Shown: piece after piece, positions 11,701-23,700 of the stretch
Layout of the letters: every line of letters starts with the position of its first letter
How positions within the stretch are numbered: the stretch's first letter is position 1
DNA from: Symbiodinium natans
Taxonomy: Eukaryota; Sar; Dinophyceae; Suessiales; Symbiodiniaceae
Direction of reading: 5' to 3'
Assembly: GCA_905221605.1 (NCBI GenBank)
Contig: CAJNDS010002240.1
Location: forward strand, 417,501 to 481,500
Length of the DNA: 64,000 nt
Notes under the pieces: model-generated
The model's database searches: none
The model's input: only the letters and a program-made list of their open reading frames with translations
What the model was told of the DNA's origin: nothing
Made by a program: the position numbers and the translations under genes

Positions 11701-14700
11701 AACCCTAAAGCCAGGCCCTTCCGCAAATACCCCACTTGCCTGGAGTGGGGCGCGGCACTCCTTAGCTGCTCTCAGAGGCTGCTTTTTATCAAGTTACCCA
11801 GTGCCGCCTGAAAATTTTGGGGCTTCGGTATAGGGGGTTCAGGGCTTGGGGAGAACCCTAAACCCTAAACCCTAAACCCTAAACCCTAAACCCCAAACCC
11901 CAATCCCTAAACCCTAAACCCTAAACTCTAGGAGCTCGTGCGCTTAGAGCTTGGGGTTTTGAGGATTGGTTGGCTCCAGCGGTTTACTTGGAGGTTCAGG
12001 GTACTTATCACCCCAATGAGAACTGCACTTATAAGCCCCCTAAGTCCCCTAAGTCCTCTAAGCAGGTTATAAGTGGACATATAGTTGGGGTTATAAGTAC
12101 CCATGAACCTGCAAGTAGGGTTCGGTGGATGTAGGCATATGGGGGATGCTCTGAATTCCGAGAGCCTCTTTCGGAGGTTCCCTGAAATATGTCAAAATGG
12201 AGCCCAAAGAAGGGACCCGAATTTAGAGTTTAGGGTTTAGGGATTAGGGTTTAGGAATTAGGGTTGAGGGTTTAGGGATTGTAGGGCCTAGTGTTAGGGT
12301 TTAGGGTTACCCCCCTCGCCCCCCTTTACCTAGCTGAAGAACCCCTCCACCAACATCCCGAGACAGAGTAATGCCTTCGAAGAGTGCCCGATGTTACTCC
12401 TGGCCAGATAAATAAGACCCTAAACCCTACATCCGCATGCATCCAAACCTTACCTTGAAGTTCTGAGCGTCAATCAAACCTCAATACCTCCAAGCCGTGA
12501 CAACCTTACAGCCGTAAGTCCTAGAAGCCCTCCAAAGCAGCCCAAATGCCTCTTAGGGTAGGCACATGGTCCCTTACTATGGGCCTTAAAAAGGGGACCT
12601 ATCATATACCGACAACCCAAGGGCCCAACCACTCTGAACCCACTTCAAGGAGGTAAAAGGGCCCATATACCTACCCTTAGAACCCCTGAAGACCCTGCAA
12701 CCCTAAGAGCCGTAACGCCAACTCCAAAACCCCAGCCGGTTGAGGGCTTAGGGTTGAGAGTGAGGATTTAGGTTTAGGGTTTAGGGTTTAGGGTTTAGGG
12801 TTTAGGGTTTAGGGTTTAGGGTTTAGGGTTTAGGGTTTAGGGTTTAGGGTTTAGGGCTTAGGTTCCCCACTAACCATGCCAGGGTGCGGGGTTGACAGGG
12901 GCTTAGGGCTTGAGGACATTCAGGTCTGGAGCCTGGCGCCCCTGAACCCTCAAAGCCTAAACCCTGAACCCTAAACCCTAAACCCTAAACCCTAAACCCG
13001 TTTAGGGTTTAGGGGAGCCTAATATAATGGCCTTAATCATTGGAATCGTTTGTTTGTTTGTGTGTTTGTTTCTTTTTTTTGCGGGGGGGGGGGGGGGACT
13101 ATAGTATTCAGTAAGGGACATAGGAATACTACTAGCCGTTATTCCGACCCTATACCCTAAAACCCTAAAACCCTAAAACTCTAAAACCCTAAACCCTAAA
13201 CCCTGAATCCCCAGGCAGGGCACTGGGCACTGAGGATTGTTTCGCAGGCAGGCGCGGATGCACTCCACGTGGAAGCAATGCGAGCCTCGGTGGGGTTTAG
13301 GGTTTAGGGTTTTGGGTTCTAGGGTTTTAGGGCTTTAGGGCTTTAGGGCTTTAGGGCTTTAGGGCTTTGGGGCTTTGGGGTTTTAGGGTTTTAGGGTTTT
13401 AGGGTTTTAGGGTTTTAGGGTTTTAGGGTTTTAGGGTTTTAGGGTTTTAGGGTTTTAGGGTTTTAGGGTTTTAGGGTTTTAGGGTTTTAGGGTTTTAGGG
13501 TTTTAGGGTTTTGGATTTTAGGGGTTTAGGTTTTTAGGGTTTCAGGGTTTTAGGGTTTTGGGTCTAGGGGTTATGGTGAGGAGGTGGTACTTCTATACCC
13601 CCTGAGAACCAAAATCCAAACAGCACTCTTCTTGGGTTTTCTATGAAATAGACTGACAACCCCAGGGCTCAAGGGTCCAGGGATTCGTTGGGGGCTTGGG
13701 GAACCCTAAACCCAACCCTAAAACCCCCCAAAGCGCTAAAATCCCCCCAAAGCGCTAAAATCCACAAAAAAACAACCAGCTAGGCGCAGGGCAGGATCTC
13801 CCCCTAGGTTCCCCCTTTACAGAACCTTAATTCGTCTTAATTAGCCCCTCGATAGCCTTAATTCTGGGGGGGGGGGGTATAGAGGGGGGCAGCAGAAAAA
13901 CAAACCCTAAACCCTAACCCTAAACCCTAAACCCTAAACCCTAAACCCTAAAACCCTAAAACCCTAAACCCTAAACCCTAAACCCTAAACCTTCAAGTCA
14001 ACCCTAAGTCCGAGGCGCAGGGAAGGATGGCCATGCTGTTCAGGTCACCTTTGCCCTCCAGGCAGATGGAGCCTTGGCAGCCCAGTAACCATATTACAAT
14101 AAGGGCACCCTTTTTGGGGTTTAGGGTTTAGGGTTTAGGGTTTAGGGCTTAGGGCTTAGGGCTTAGGGTTACTTTATAAGGGAACCTGGAACCAACAAAA
14201 GGGAAAAGGGTACCGCTGGGCTACCAAGGAGCACTCTTGCTCGCCCGCATGGCCCCTGGGCGCTTTTCAGGGGTTAGGGTTTATAGGGTTTAGGGTTTAG
14301 GGTTTAGGGTTTAGGGTTTAGGGTTTAGGGTTTAGGGTTTAGGGTTTAGAGGTTCTGCTTGCGTTCGAAGGTTTGTTGATTGCTTCGGGTTTCGGCGGTT
14401 AGGGTTTAGGGTTTCGGGTTAGGGTTGAGGGTTTGGGGTTTCGGGTTTCGGGCGTCTCGCCCCGCAGCGCCAGTCAAGACTATTACCTGGGTGTGGTGGG
14501 GCGGCATGTCACGAGAAGGCACGTGTTTCCAATACAACCCCCAAACCCTACCAACCCCCTATAGGCCCCACAGTCCTTGAATTTCAAACACCCACATGCT
14601 CTCAAGAACCACACGGACTTAGCCAGAACTTCCACCAACATTGTTGGTGCTTCTCAGGGATTTAGGGTTGAGGCCTGTGGGTTGAGGGCTTCGGATTGAG

Positions 14701-17700
14701 GGTTTAGGGCTTAAGGTTTAGGGCTTAGGGTTGAGGCTTAAGGACTCCAACCAAAGCAAGCATCTCCGAACAAGTCTGACCCCTAAACCCCTGAACACTT
14801 GATACGTATAAGCAGGGTTCGAAGTACCCTACACAAAACTACATGAACCTCCAGGTACGGGCATACACACTCTAATACAGGAGCAGCCTCAATAATTGGA
14901 ATAGGATTTCGGGGGATATTATCGCATAATTATAAAGGGATCATAAGGGAATACCTCTGCAACAGCTAAGATTCCCCGTCAGCTGCTTCAGCTGCTGCCC
15001 GTAGAACTGGAGGCTGCGGTGGGCCTCGACCAGAAACGAAGGGGAGGTTTGGGGTTTAGGGTTTAGGGTTTAGGGTTTAGGGTTTAGGGTTTAGGGTTTA
15101 GGGTTTAGGGTTTAGGGTTTAGGGTTTAGGGTTTGGGGTTAAAAGAAAGGTTAAGGGTTTAGGGTTTAGGGTTTAATTAATTAGGGTTTAATTAGGGTTT
15201 AGGGTTTAGGGTGCAGGGTTCTTTCAGGTTGATGGACCCGAAGGCCTAAACCTTCAACCCTCCTTGCACCCAAAACGCGTGGGCGGAAGGGGGGGGGGGG
15301 TATGGGGGGGAAGGGGGAAGGGGGAAGGGGGGCCACCTGGCAGCTTTTGCTGTGAACACACAGCCCGCCCCCCTACACGCAAGCGCGATGAAGCGCAATG
15401 TTGTTGAGGGTTTAGGAGTTTACGCTTAGCTCGTGGGGTCGGTGGCGTGAAACCCTAAACCCTAAACCCTAAACCCTAAACCCGAAATCCGAAACCCGAA
15501 ACCCGAAACCCGAACCCGAAACCCTAAACCCTAAACCCTAAACCCTAAACCCTAAACCCTAAACCCTAAACCCAACCTTATAATCCAGGGTTCCAGGGCT
15601 GAGGGTTGAAGGTTGAGCTTCGCCTTGTCCACGAGGCCGACAAGCTCGAGAATGCCGCTGCGGAAGGCTTTCCTTAGCCCAAAACCCTACACCCCAAACC
15701 CCAAACCCTAAACCCTAAACCTTTGTTCACCCCCGAATGAAGGCCGCCTAGGGTTTAGGGTGTAGGGTTTAGGGTTTAGGAATAATTGAGCCTAGTTTAA
15801 GGTCATTTTAGGGGGATTCCTTGTCACAAAAGACAAACAAAAAATGGCTCAGGCACGAAAGGTGCTGATAACGCCTTTTGGGGGAATGGAAATTTAGCTA
15901 CCCTAAACCCTAAACCGTGAAACCCTAAACACCTCAAACCCCGAAACCTTAAAACCCTAAAACCCTAAAACCCTGAAACCCTAAACACCTAAAATCCCCG
16001 AAGCCTTAAAACCCTAAAACCCTAAAACCCCAAAACCCTAAAACCCTAAAACCCTGAAACCCTGAAACCCTGAAACCCTGGAGCCAAACCCTAAACCGTG
16101 ATTAACCAGTCAACCCTAAAGCTGACACAACCTGAAGGGAGCTTTCAAAAGCCAGGGAAGGAACGAGAGATCCGGGCGGCAGTTCAAGGCGGAAAAGAAA
16201 CTACCATCCGACCCGCTATGGCCCGAACCATCAGTGGGTTTAGGGTTTAGGGTTTGGGGTTTAGGGTTTCGGGCTTAGGGTTGTTAGGGCTTAGTGTCCT
16301 GAATCCTACTCCCCATGCACAGAACCTGAACAAGGAACATAAACTCATCCGCCGTGTTCTGTTTGGGGTTTTGGGTTTTAGGCATTGATGATTGAGTTGA
16401 GGGTTAGGGATTCGGGTTTAGGGTTTAGGGCCCCCCCTCTTCTTCCTTATAATGTGCACCACGAACCCTAATCCCTAAAGCCTAAACCCTAAACCCTAAA
16501 CCCTAAACCCTAAACCCTAGAAGAGGTACAAAGCTGTGCTTGATTGCCAAGGAAAGCTTCTGGAGTTGCACCTCTGTCCTCGCAGCACGAAAAAGAAATG
16601 GTTTCGATTCAGCCTCCACCCTAAACCCTAAACCCCAAACCCCAAACCCTAAACCCTAAACCCTACTTGAAGGTTCACACCAAGTAGGGTTTATAAGTAC
16701 CCTGAACCATAGTTTGCCCCGTAACATCAAAGCACCCATGACCCTCCAAGGAATGTCCCAAACCCTAATGCGCTCAACCTGTGAAACCCCTGCGCTCCTA
16801 AACCCTTTTAGCCTAGCCCCAAACCCTAAACACGTCCCAGCCCTACAACCCCAACACCCTGAAGGTCGAAGACTAGAAAACATCCTAGGCCCTAACCCAC
16901 ACTAAATAAAACCCTGAAACCCAAAGCCCCCTAAAGCCCTAAAGCCCTAAAACCTCTAAAACCCTAAACCCTGGGTCCTGGCATTCTTTTGAGGTCTAAG
17001 CCCTAAGCCCTAAAGCCCTAAAGCCCTAAAGCCCTAAAGCCCTAAAGCCCTAAAGCCCTAAAGCCCTAAAGCCCTAAAGCCCTAAAGCCCTAAAGCCCTA
17101 AAACCTCTAAAACCCTAAACCCTAAACCCTAAACCCTAAACCCTAAACCCTAAACCCTGGTCCTGGCATTCTTCTGAAGCTGGCCCTTCTTGTTTCGCTT
17201 GGGGCACACCTGTGCGCACACCTGGAGGTCGGCTAAGGTCTCGTCGGCGTCTTCATCTTCGATGTGCCTGGTTTAGGGTTTAGGGTTTACGGTTGAGGGT
17301 TGAGGGTTTAGGGTTTAGGGTGTAGGGATTGGGGATTGGGGATTGGGGTTTGGGGTTTGGGGTTTGGGGTTTGGGGTTTGGGGTTTGGGGTTTGGGGTTT
17401 GGGGTTTGGGGTTTGGGGTTTGGGGTTTGGGGTTTGGGGTTTGGGGTTTGCTTTGGCGCTTTGGGTTTGGGGTTCGAGGGCTTAAAGTGGGAACAGTTGG
17501 ATGCAACCCCACAAAACCCGTCATAAGATTTAGGGTTTAGGGTTTAGGGTGAAGGGTTTAGGGTAGAAGCCCTCTGAACTCTATAAACCGCGTAAAACCC
17601 TCTAAAGCCCTATAATGCCCATAAACCCTTCCCTACAAAGCCGTAAACCCTGCAAACCCTTCTGAGAAAAAAAGGGCCTGAATAATCAGAATAGGGTTCT

Positions 17701-20700
17701 GGGGGTTCTTATAGTATAATTAGAAAGAGACCCACCATTATATAGTAAGTATTCCGACCCCTATTCTACACATGCTTGTTTCAGGCAACGCCTTGCGACT
17801 GCGTGGACCACTGCGTGGCGATGGCGCTCGTCGCACAAGTACTCGCTCTCGGCAACCGGCTGGACCCTCAGCTAGGAAGGTTTGGGGTCGTCGAAACCCT
17901 AAGCCCTAAACCCTAAACCCTGTAATTAACCTAAACCCCAAACCCTTAACCCCTTAACCCTAAACTCTAAACCCTGAAACCCTAAACCCTGAAACCCTGA
18001 AACCCTGAAACCCTGAAACCCTGAAACCCTGAAACCTGAAACCCTGAAACCCTGAAACCCTGAAACCCTGAAACCCTGAAACCCTGAAACCCTAAACCCT
18101 ACACCCTTAACCCAAACCCTAAACCCAAACCGCTTCCGACCCAGCGTCAGCCGCGCGAGGCGGCGGATCCTCGCAGAGCCATCCTGCGTGGTCATGTGGA
18201 CTTCGACCTGGGAGGGGGTTTAGGGTTTGGGGTTTAGGGTTTAGGGTTTAGGGTTTAGGGCTTAGGGCTTAGGGTTTAGCGGTTGGGGTTTGGGGTTTAG
18301 CCCTAAACCCTAAACCCTAAACCCGGAGCAGGTGCGCCTTCAGAGCTTGCTGCAAGGCCGTGACCGAGGCGGAGGAAGAGGAGGAGGACTCCAGCGACGG
18401 CAGCGCTTTGCTCTGGAGACCTTTCGGGGTGGGGTTTAGGGTTTCGGGTTTAGGGTTTAGGGGGTTAGGGTTTAGGGGTTATGGGGGGTTAGGGTTTTAG
18501 GTGGTTTTAGGGTTTAGGGGTTTTCGGGTTTAGGGTTTTTGGGTTATGGGTTTTCAGCGGTTCAGGGTTTTAAATTAGGGGTTTAGGACACAGGGTTAGG
18601 GTTTGAGGGTTCTAGGGTTTTAGGGTCTAGGATTTTAGGGTTCAGGAGTGTAGGGTTTAGGGGTTTTGAGGCGGTTTAGGATTGTACTCTTTAAGGGTCT
18701 GAGATCTTGGGGTCGTAAGGTCTTTCTGCTTGAGGGGTTTCGGGCGGTAGGGCTTGAGGGTTAGGATTTTAGGGCTTTTAGGGGTTCGGAATTGATGTTT
18801 GTGGTTTAGGCTTTTGGGGATTTTATGGGTGTAGGCTTTTCGGGTTTAGGGCTTGGGGTTTAGGGAGTTTTGGGTTTAGGGCATCTCTACTGTCTGGAAC
18901 TTACGGGTTGGGGACCTTCCGCGGGCGTCGCAAGTAGACTCTGCACCAGCGTCTGGGCAGCCGGGTGCAAAGTCGCGCATTGAGATCCTTGGAGGTGCCA
19001 AGGAAAACCCCGAACCCAAAACCGGGTTTAGGGTTTACGGTTTAGGGTTTGGGGTTTAGGGTTTAGGGTTTAGGGTTTCGGGTTTGGGGTTTGCGGTTTG
19101 GGGTTTGGGCTTTGGGCTTTGGGCTTTGGGCTTTGGGCTTGGCGCTTTGGGGTTTAAGCCGAAAGTGCTTGTGGATGAGGCGTCTTGCTGTTGAGGGCTT
19201 AGAGTTTGGTGCCTGGGTTCTGGACAAGGGGTCCTTAACCTGCTAAGCCCCAAAGCCTATACCGGAAAGTTGACTCTGACTCAGAACATCCCCCCCACCC
19301 AAGCCCTAAACCCTAAACCCTAAACCCTAAACCCTAAACCCTAAAAACCCTAAGCCCCATGTCCTTTCTGAGGCTCGAAGCTCGTCTTTCAGCCCCTCCG
19401 TCCATGACGAGAACTCCTCGGGCTCCGCGGGGTTTACGGCTTTGGGGTGCAAGGGTTCTAGGGATTTAGGGTTTAGGGTTTAGGGCTTCAGGGTTTAGGG
19501 TTTAGGGTTTAGGGTTTAGGGTTTGGGGTTTAGGGTTTGGGGTTTAGGGTTTAGGGATGTTCCTTAATAGGGCTTGAACTAGGGGTACTAGAATCCCTAT
19601 TCAGGACTGTTAGTATAGGCGGGAAACATCCCAAGTTCTAAGGTTTAAGGGTTTCCGGCCTGAGGGTTTCAGGGCAAAAGGTTTCAGGGTTTAGGGTTTT
19701 AGGGTTTAGGGTTTAGGGTTTAGGGTTTAGGGTTTAGGGTTTAGGGTTTAGGGTTTCGGGTTTAGGGTTTAGGGTTTAGGGTTTAGGGTTTAGGGTTTAG
19801 GGTTTAGGGTTTAGGGTACGCCCAACATCCCAAACCTAAGGTCTTAAGGTCTGACATATAGGGGTTTAAGTCTCCGGCTTGAACAATAGCAACAGAAACT
19901 GCCCAAACAAAAGTGCAAACTGAGGCGCAACATCGAAGTCCTACCCCCCACCCCCGCCACCCCCCCCCCCCCCCCCCCCCGCACCCTCTTCACAAAAACA
20001 TTATGAGCAACACAAAAATCCCAGGTGAAGGTGAAAGGCCAAATCCCCGCCCCGGTCACCACCCCAAACCCAAAAACTGGAAACCCTAAACTCGAAACCC
20101 TAAACCCTAAACCCCAAACTGAAACCCTGGACTCGAAACCATAAACCCTAAACCCTAAACCCTAAACCCTAAACCCTAAACCCTAAACCCTAAACCCTAA
20201 ACCCTAAACCCTAAACCCTAAACCCTAAACCCTAAACCCTAAACCCAAACCCTAAACCCTAAACTGAAAACCCTAAACCCTAAACCCTAAACCCTAAACC
20301 CTAAACCCTAAACCCTAAAACCCTAAACCCTAAACCCTAAACCCTAAACCCTAAACCCTAAACCCTAAGTCCAAGGCAAAGGAAGGGTCGATGGCTCTGG
20401 CGACCTCGACCTGCAGCTGCGCCTCCAGTCGCGCGAGTCCCTCGCGCTTGCTGCTGCCCAGCTGGTGCACGGCGGAGCCTGGGGCTTAGGGTTTAGGGTT
20501 TGGGGGTGCAGAGTTTAGGGTTTAGGGTTTAGGGTTTAGGGTTTAGGGTTTAGGGTTTAAGGAAATGGAGTTCGAGCTTAGGGGCTAGGGTGTTTAGGGG
20601 TTGGCTTTGAGGGTTTAAGGGCTCAAGGGGTGTTTTGGGGGGGTTTGTGTAGGGGGTGGGGTCTTAGCGATGCTTGCTTTCGGGGGGTGTTAGGGCTTTA

Positions 20701-23700
20701 GGGTTTAGGGCTTTAGGGTTTAGGGTTTAGGGTTTAGGGTTTAGGGTTTAGGGGTTTAGGGTTTAGGGTTTAGTAGGGTTTTAGGGTTGCAGGGTCTTTA
20801 GCCTGTAAGCCCCAATACTGCAACACCCAAGCCCCAATGCCTTAACACCCTAAAGGCCCCGACCCGAATCCCTACACCCTAAACCCTAAACCCTAAACCC
20901 TAAACCCTAAACCCTAAACCCTATACCCTAAACCCTAAACCCTAAACCCTAAACCCTATACCCTAAACCCTAAACCCTAAACCCTAAACCCTAAACCCTC
21001 AACCCTCTCAAGCTTGATGTGGAGGACTTCAGTTCGGGGCTGGAGCAGTTGGGAAGTTGCTGTGGCAGGCGTGCTCACATAGAGACCTCCATTCTAAAGG
21101 GACCATGGTACAGAACGGGTTTAGGGTTTAGGGCTTAGGGGAAACCCTAAACCCTAAGCTCCTAAAGTCCTAAGCCCAAAAACGCCCGCGAACAAATCCT
21201 CAGGTCACTCACCCTTAACACCTATTAGGGTTTAGGGTTCAAGGATTTTAGGGAGTTTAGGGAGTCCAGGGTGTCTGGGGAGTTTAGGGTTCAGGGAGGT
21301 TAGGGAGTTTAGGGAGTTTCGGGAGGAGTTTAGGGAGGAGTTTAGGGGGTTTAGGGAGGAGTTTAGGGAGATTAGGGAGGAGTTTAGGGAGTTTGGGGTT
21401 TCGGGTTTAGGGTCTAACCCTAAACCCTACACCCTAAACCCTAAACCCTAAACCCTAAACCCTAAACCCTAAACCCTAAACCCTAAACGGCTTGCCCTGC
21501 ATCCTGAGCCCGATCCCACGGCTCCTGCACAGGCCGATGCTTCGCTGGTGTCGAAGTGCGCGCAGCGCTGTAGGAGCTCGCGGCGTGCCTGGGCGTCGCG
21601 TGGAGCGGTTTAGGGTTTAGGGTTTAGGGTTTTAGGGTTTGAGGGTTTGAGGGTTTGAGGGTTGGAGGGTTGGAGGGTTGGAGGGTTGGAGGGTTTGAAG
21701 CTCGGTAGGGCTTTAGAGTTTTAGGGTTTAGGGTTGAAGGTTTAGGGTTTAGGGTTTAGGGCTCAAACCGACGAGGACGGAGAATAGTGGACAGGATCAG
21801 GGAAAAGAAGTGATCCACGTCTTCATGTGTGTGTGGCCCACACTGTCACGAAGTTCGAGGCGCACGTCAGAAGCTTTAGGGTTTAGGGTTTAGGGTTTAG
21901 GGTTTAGGGTTTAGGGTTTAGGGTTTAGGGTTTAGGGTTTAGGGTTTAGGGTTTAGGGTCAGTGACACCAACGAGTTCTCGTTCTGGGCGGTGGTGTTGT
22001 CCGCTTGGACCACGAGGTGCCACGGGAATGCCCGGCCTGTCTTCTCAGCAGTGTCTGCCACATTGTCCCAGGCTATGGGCGATCAGCTCACAAAAAGCTG
22101 ATGCTCCATGCTGCAAAGCTTCATCCGCGATGAGGACTTCTGCGCACCAGCCATGACACAGGACAGCGGAGAGTACAACTCGTGGCCGCTGCAACTTTTC
22201 CAACTTCGGGTTTAGGGTTTAGGGTTTAGGTGCAAACTTGTACTGTGCCCAAACCGTCTTGACTTGATCCATGCCATCTATCATGACAGTCTCGGACAAA
22301 CCCTAAGCAGAGCGTAGGGCTTAGGTCAGAAATTGTAGGCCCGAAGCAGAGGGTGTGGGGTTTGGGTTCAGGGGTTGAGGGTTTAGGGGTTGGGGGTTTA
22401 GGGTTTCGGGTTTCAGGTTTAGGAGGGCGGGTGGGGACTCGGTTTAGCTCCAGCTAAGCTTCGACGGCTCCCCCTTAAGACCTCAAGGCAACACTTTTTA
22501 GTTTGCAGCATAGGTTGACAATCGAGTACCGCAAGAATATGTTGCAGGGTACCGACAGGACATCCTGCATGACCCCAGGCACCCAGACAACATTGAACAT
22601 AAGGGGTGCGCAGGGGATTTCTGTACGCAGGTTGGTGCGTGGGGGTGGCTGGTGTCAGGCAGGATTTCTATCATCCACGGTAAGCCCCAAGCCCTAAGAC
22701 CTACGTACGCCCTAAGCCCTAAAAACCCTGAACCCACTATGAACCTCCGCAACCCTGAAACTACAAGCCCTGGAGGCAGCAAGAGAGAGAGAGGCCTAGG
22801 GAGTTAGAGCCGTCAAGCCCAAACCAAGCCTAACCCTAAACCCTAAGCCCCATAAACCCTAAATCCTGAACCCTGAACCCTAAACCCTGAACCCTAAACC
22901 CTATAGCCAGGGACCTTGAAAAACTTATTCCGAAGCAGGGGCCACTAGACGAAAGGACTTAGGGTTTAGGGTTGAGGGTTGAGGGTTTAGGGTTTAGGGT
23001 TTAGGGTTTAGGGTTCAGGGTTTAGGGGCTTGGGGTTTAGGGTCTAGGGTTTAGGGTGGGAAGATAGTCTAGAAACCCCTCGGGGCTTGGGGCTTCTGCC
23101 TCGGTCGTGATCTCGCAGTAGCCGGAAGCGAGGTCGAAGATGCCCTGTCTTTGGAGGTTTCTTGCTTTCTCTAAATCTAAGAGGTTTAGGGTTTAGGGTT
23201 TAGGGTTTAGGGTTTAGGGTTTAGGGTTCAGGGTTTTTCTCGGGGTTTAAAGGCTGAGATTTTTCTCGAACAGGGTTTTGGGGTTTAGGATCTCGAGGTG
23301 TCGGGGTGGGCGGAGGGCTTTAGCAGCCAAACTTTCAACCCTAAACCCTAAACCCTAAACCCTAAACCCTAAACCCTAAACCCTAAACCCTAAACCCTAC
23401 ACGATAATCTACAACCAACAGCCTAAAGGACCATGCACCATACGAGCTGCTGTTCAAGAGCCTTGACGGTACCTTCACCAACACCCCGAACTGAACTCTC
23501 CACCCTAAAAAAGAAACCTAGGTCTACACCCTGCAAGCCTGAATCAAGCCTGATGCCCTGAACCCACGGAAGTCCCAAGGCCCCAGGGCCCTAAAGAGGA
23601 GTGAAGGAATCAGGCACCTGATGCGCTCCTACAGAAACGCTAAGGGAGCATAAGAGTACCGCACCTAATTCACACATTCCTCAGACCCTGAAACCTAAAC

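Noticed and set aside
14226-14265. Minus block ending at GTAGCC as an exon
   Set aside because: Exon 57 joins exon 58 exactly inside the RING, so this is intron; it matches a dispersed repeat.
16157-16234. Plus-strand frame [19 protein letters not shown]
   Set aside because: The minus frame joins exons 54 and 56 in phase.
17315-17540. Long frames in both strands of the TTTGGGG array
   Set aside because: Translation of a repeat with period 7; no gene.
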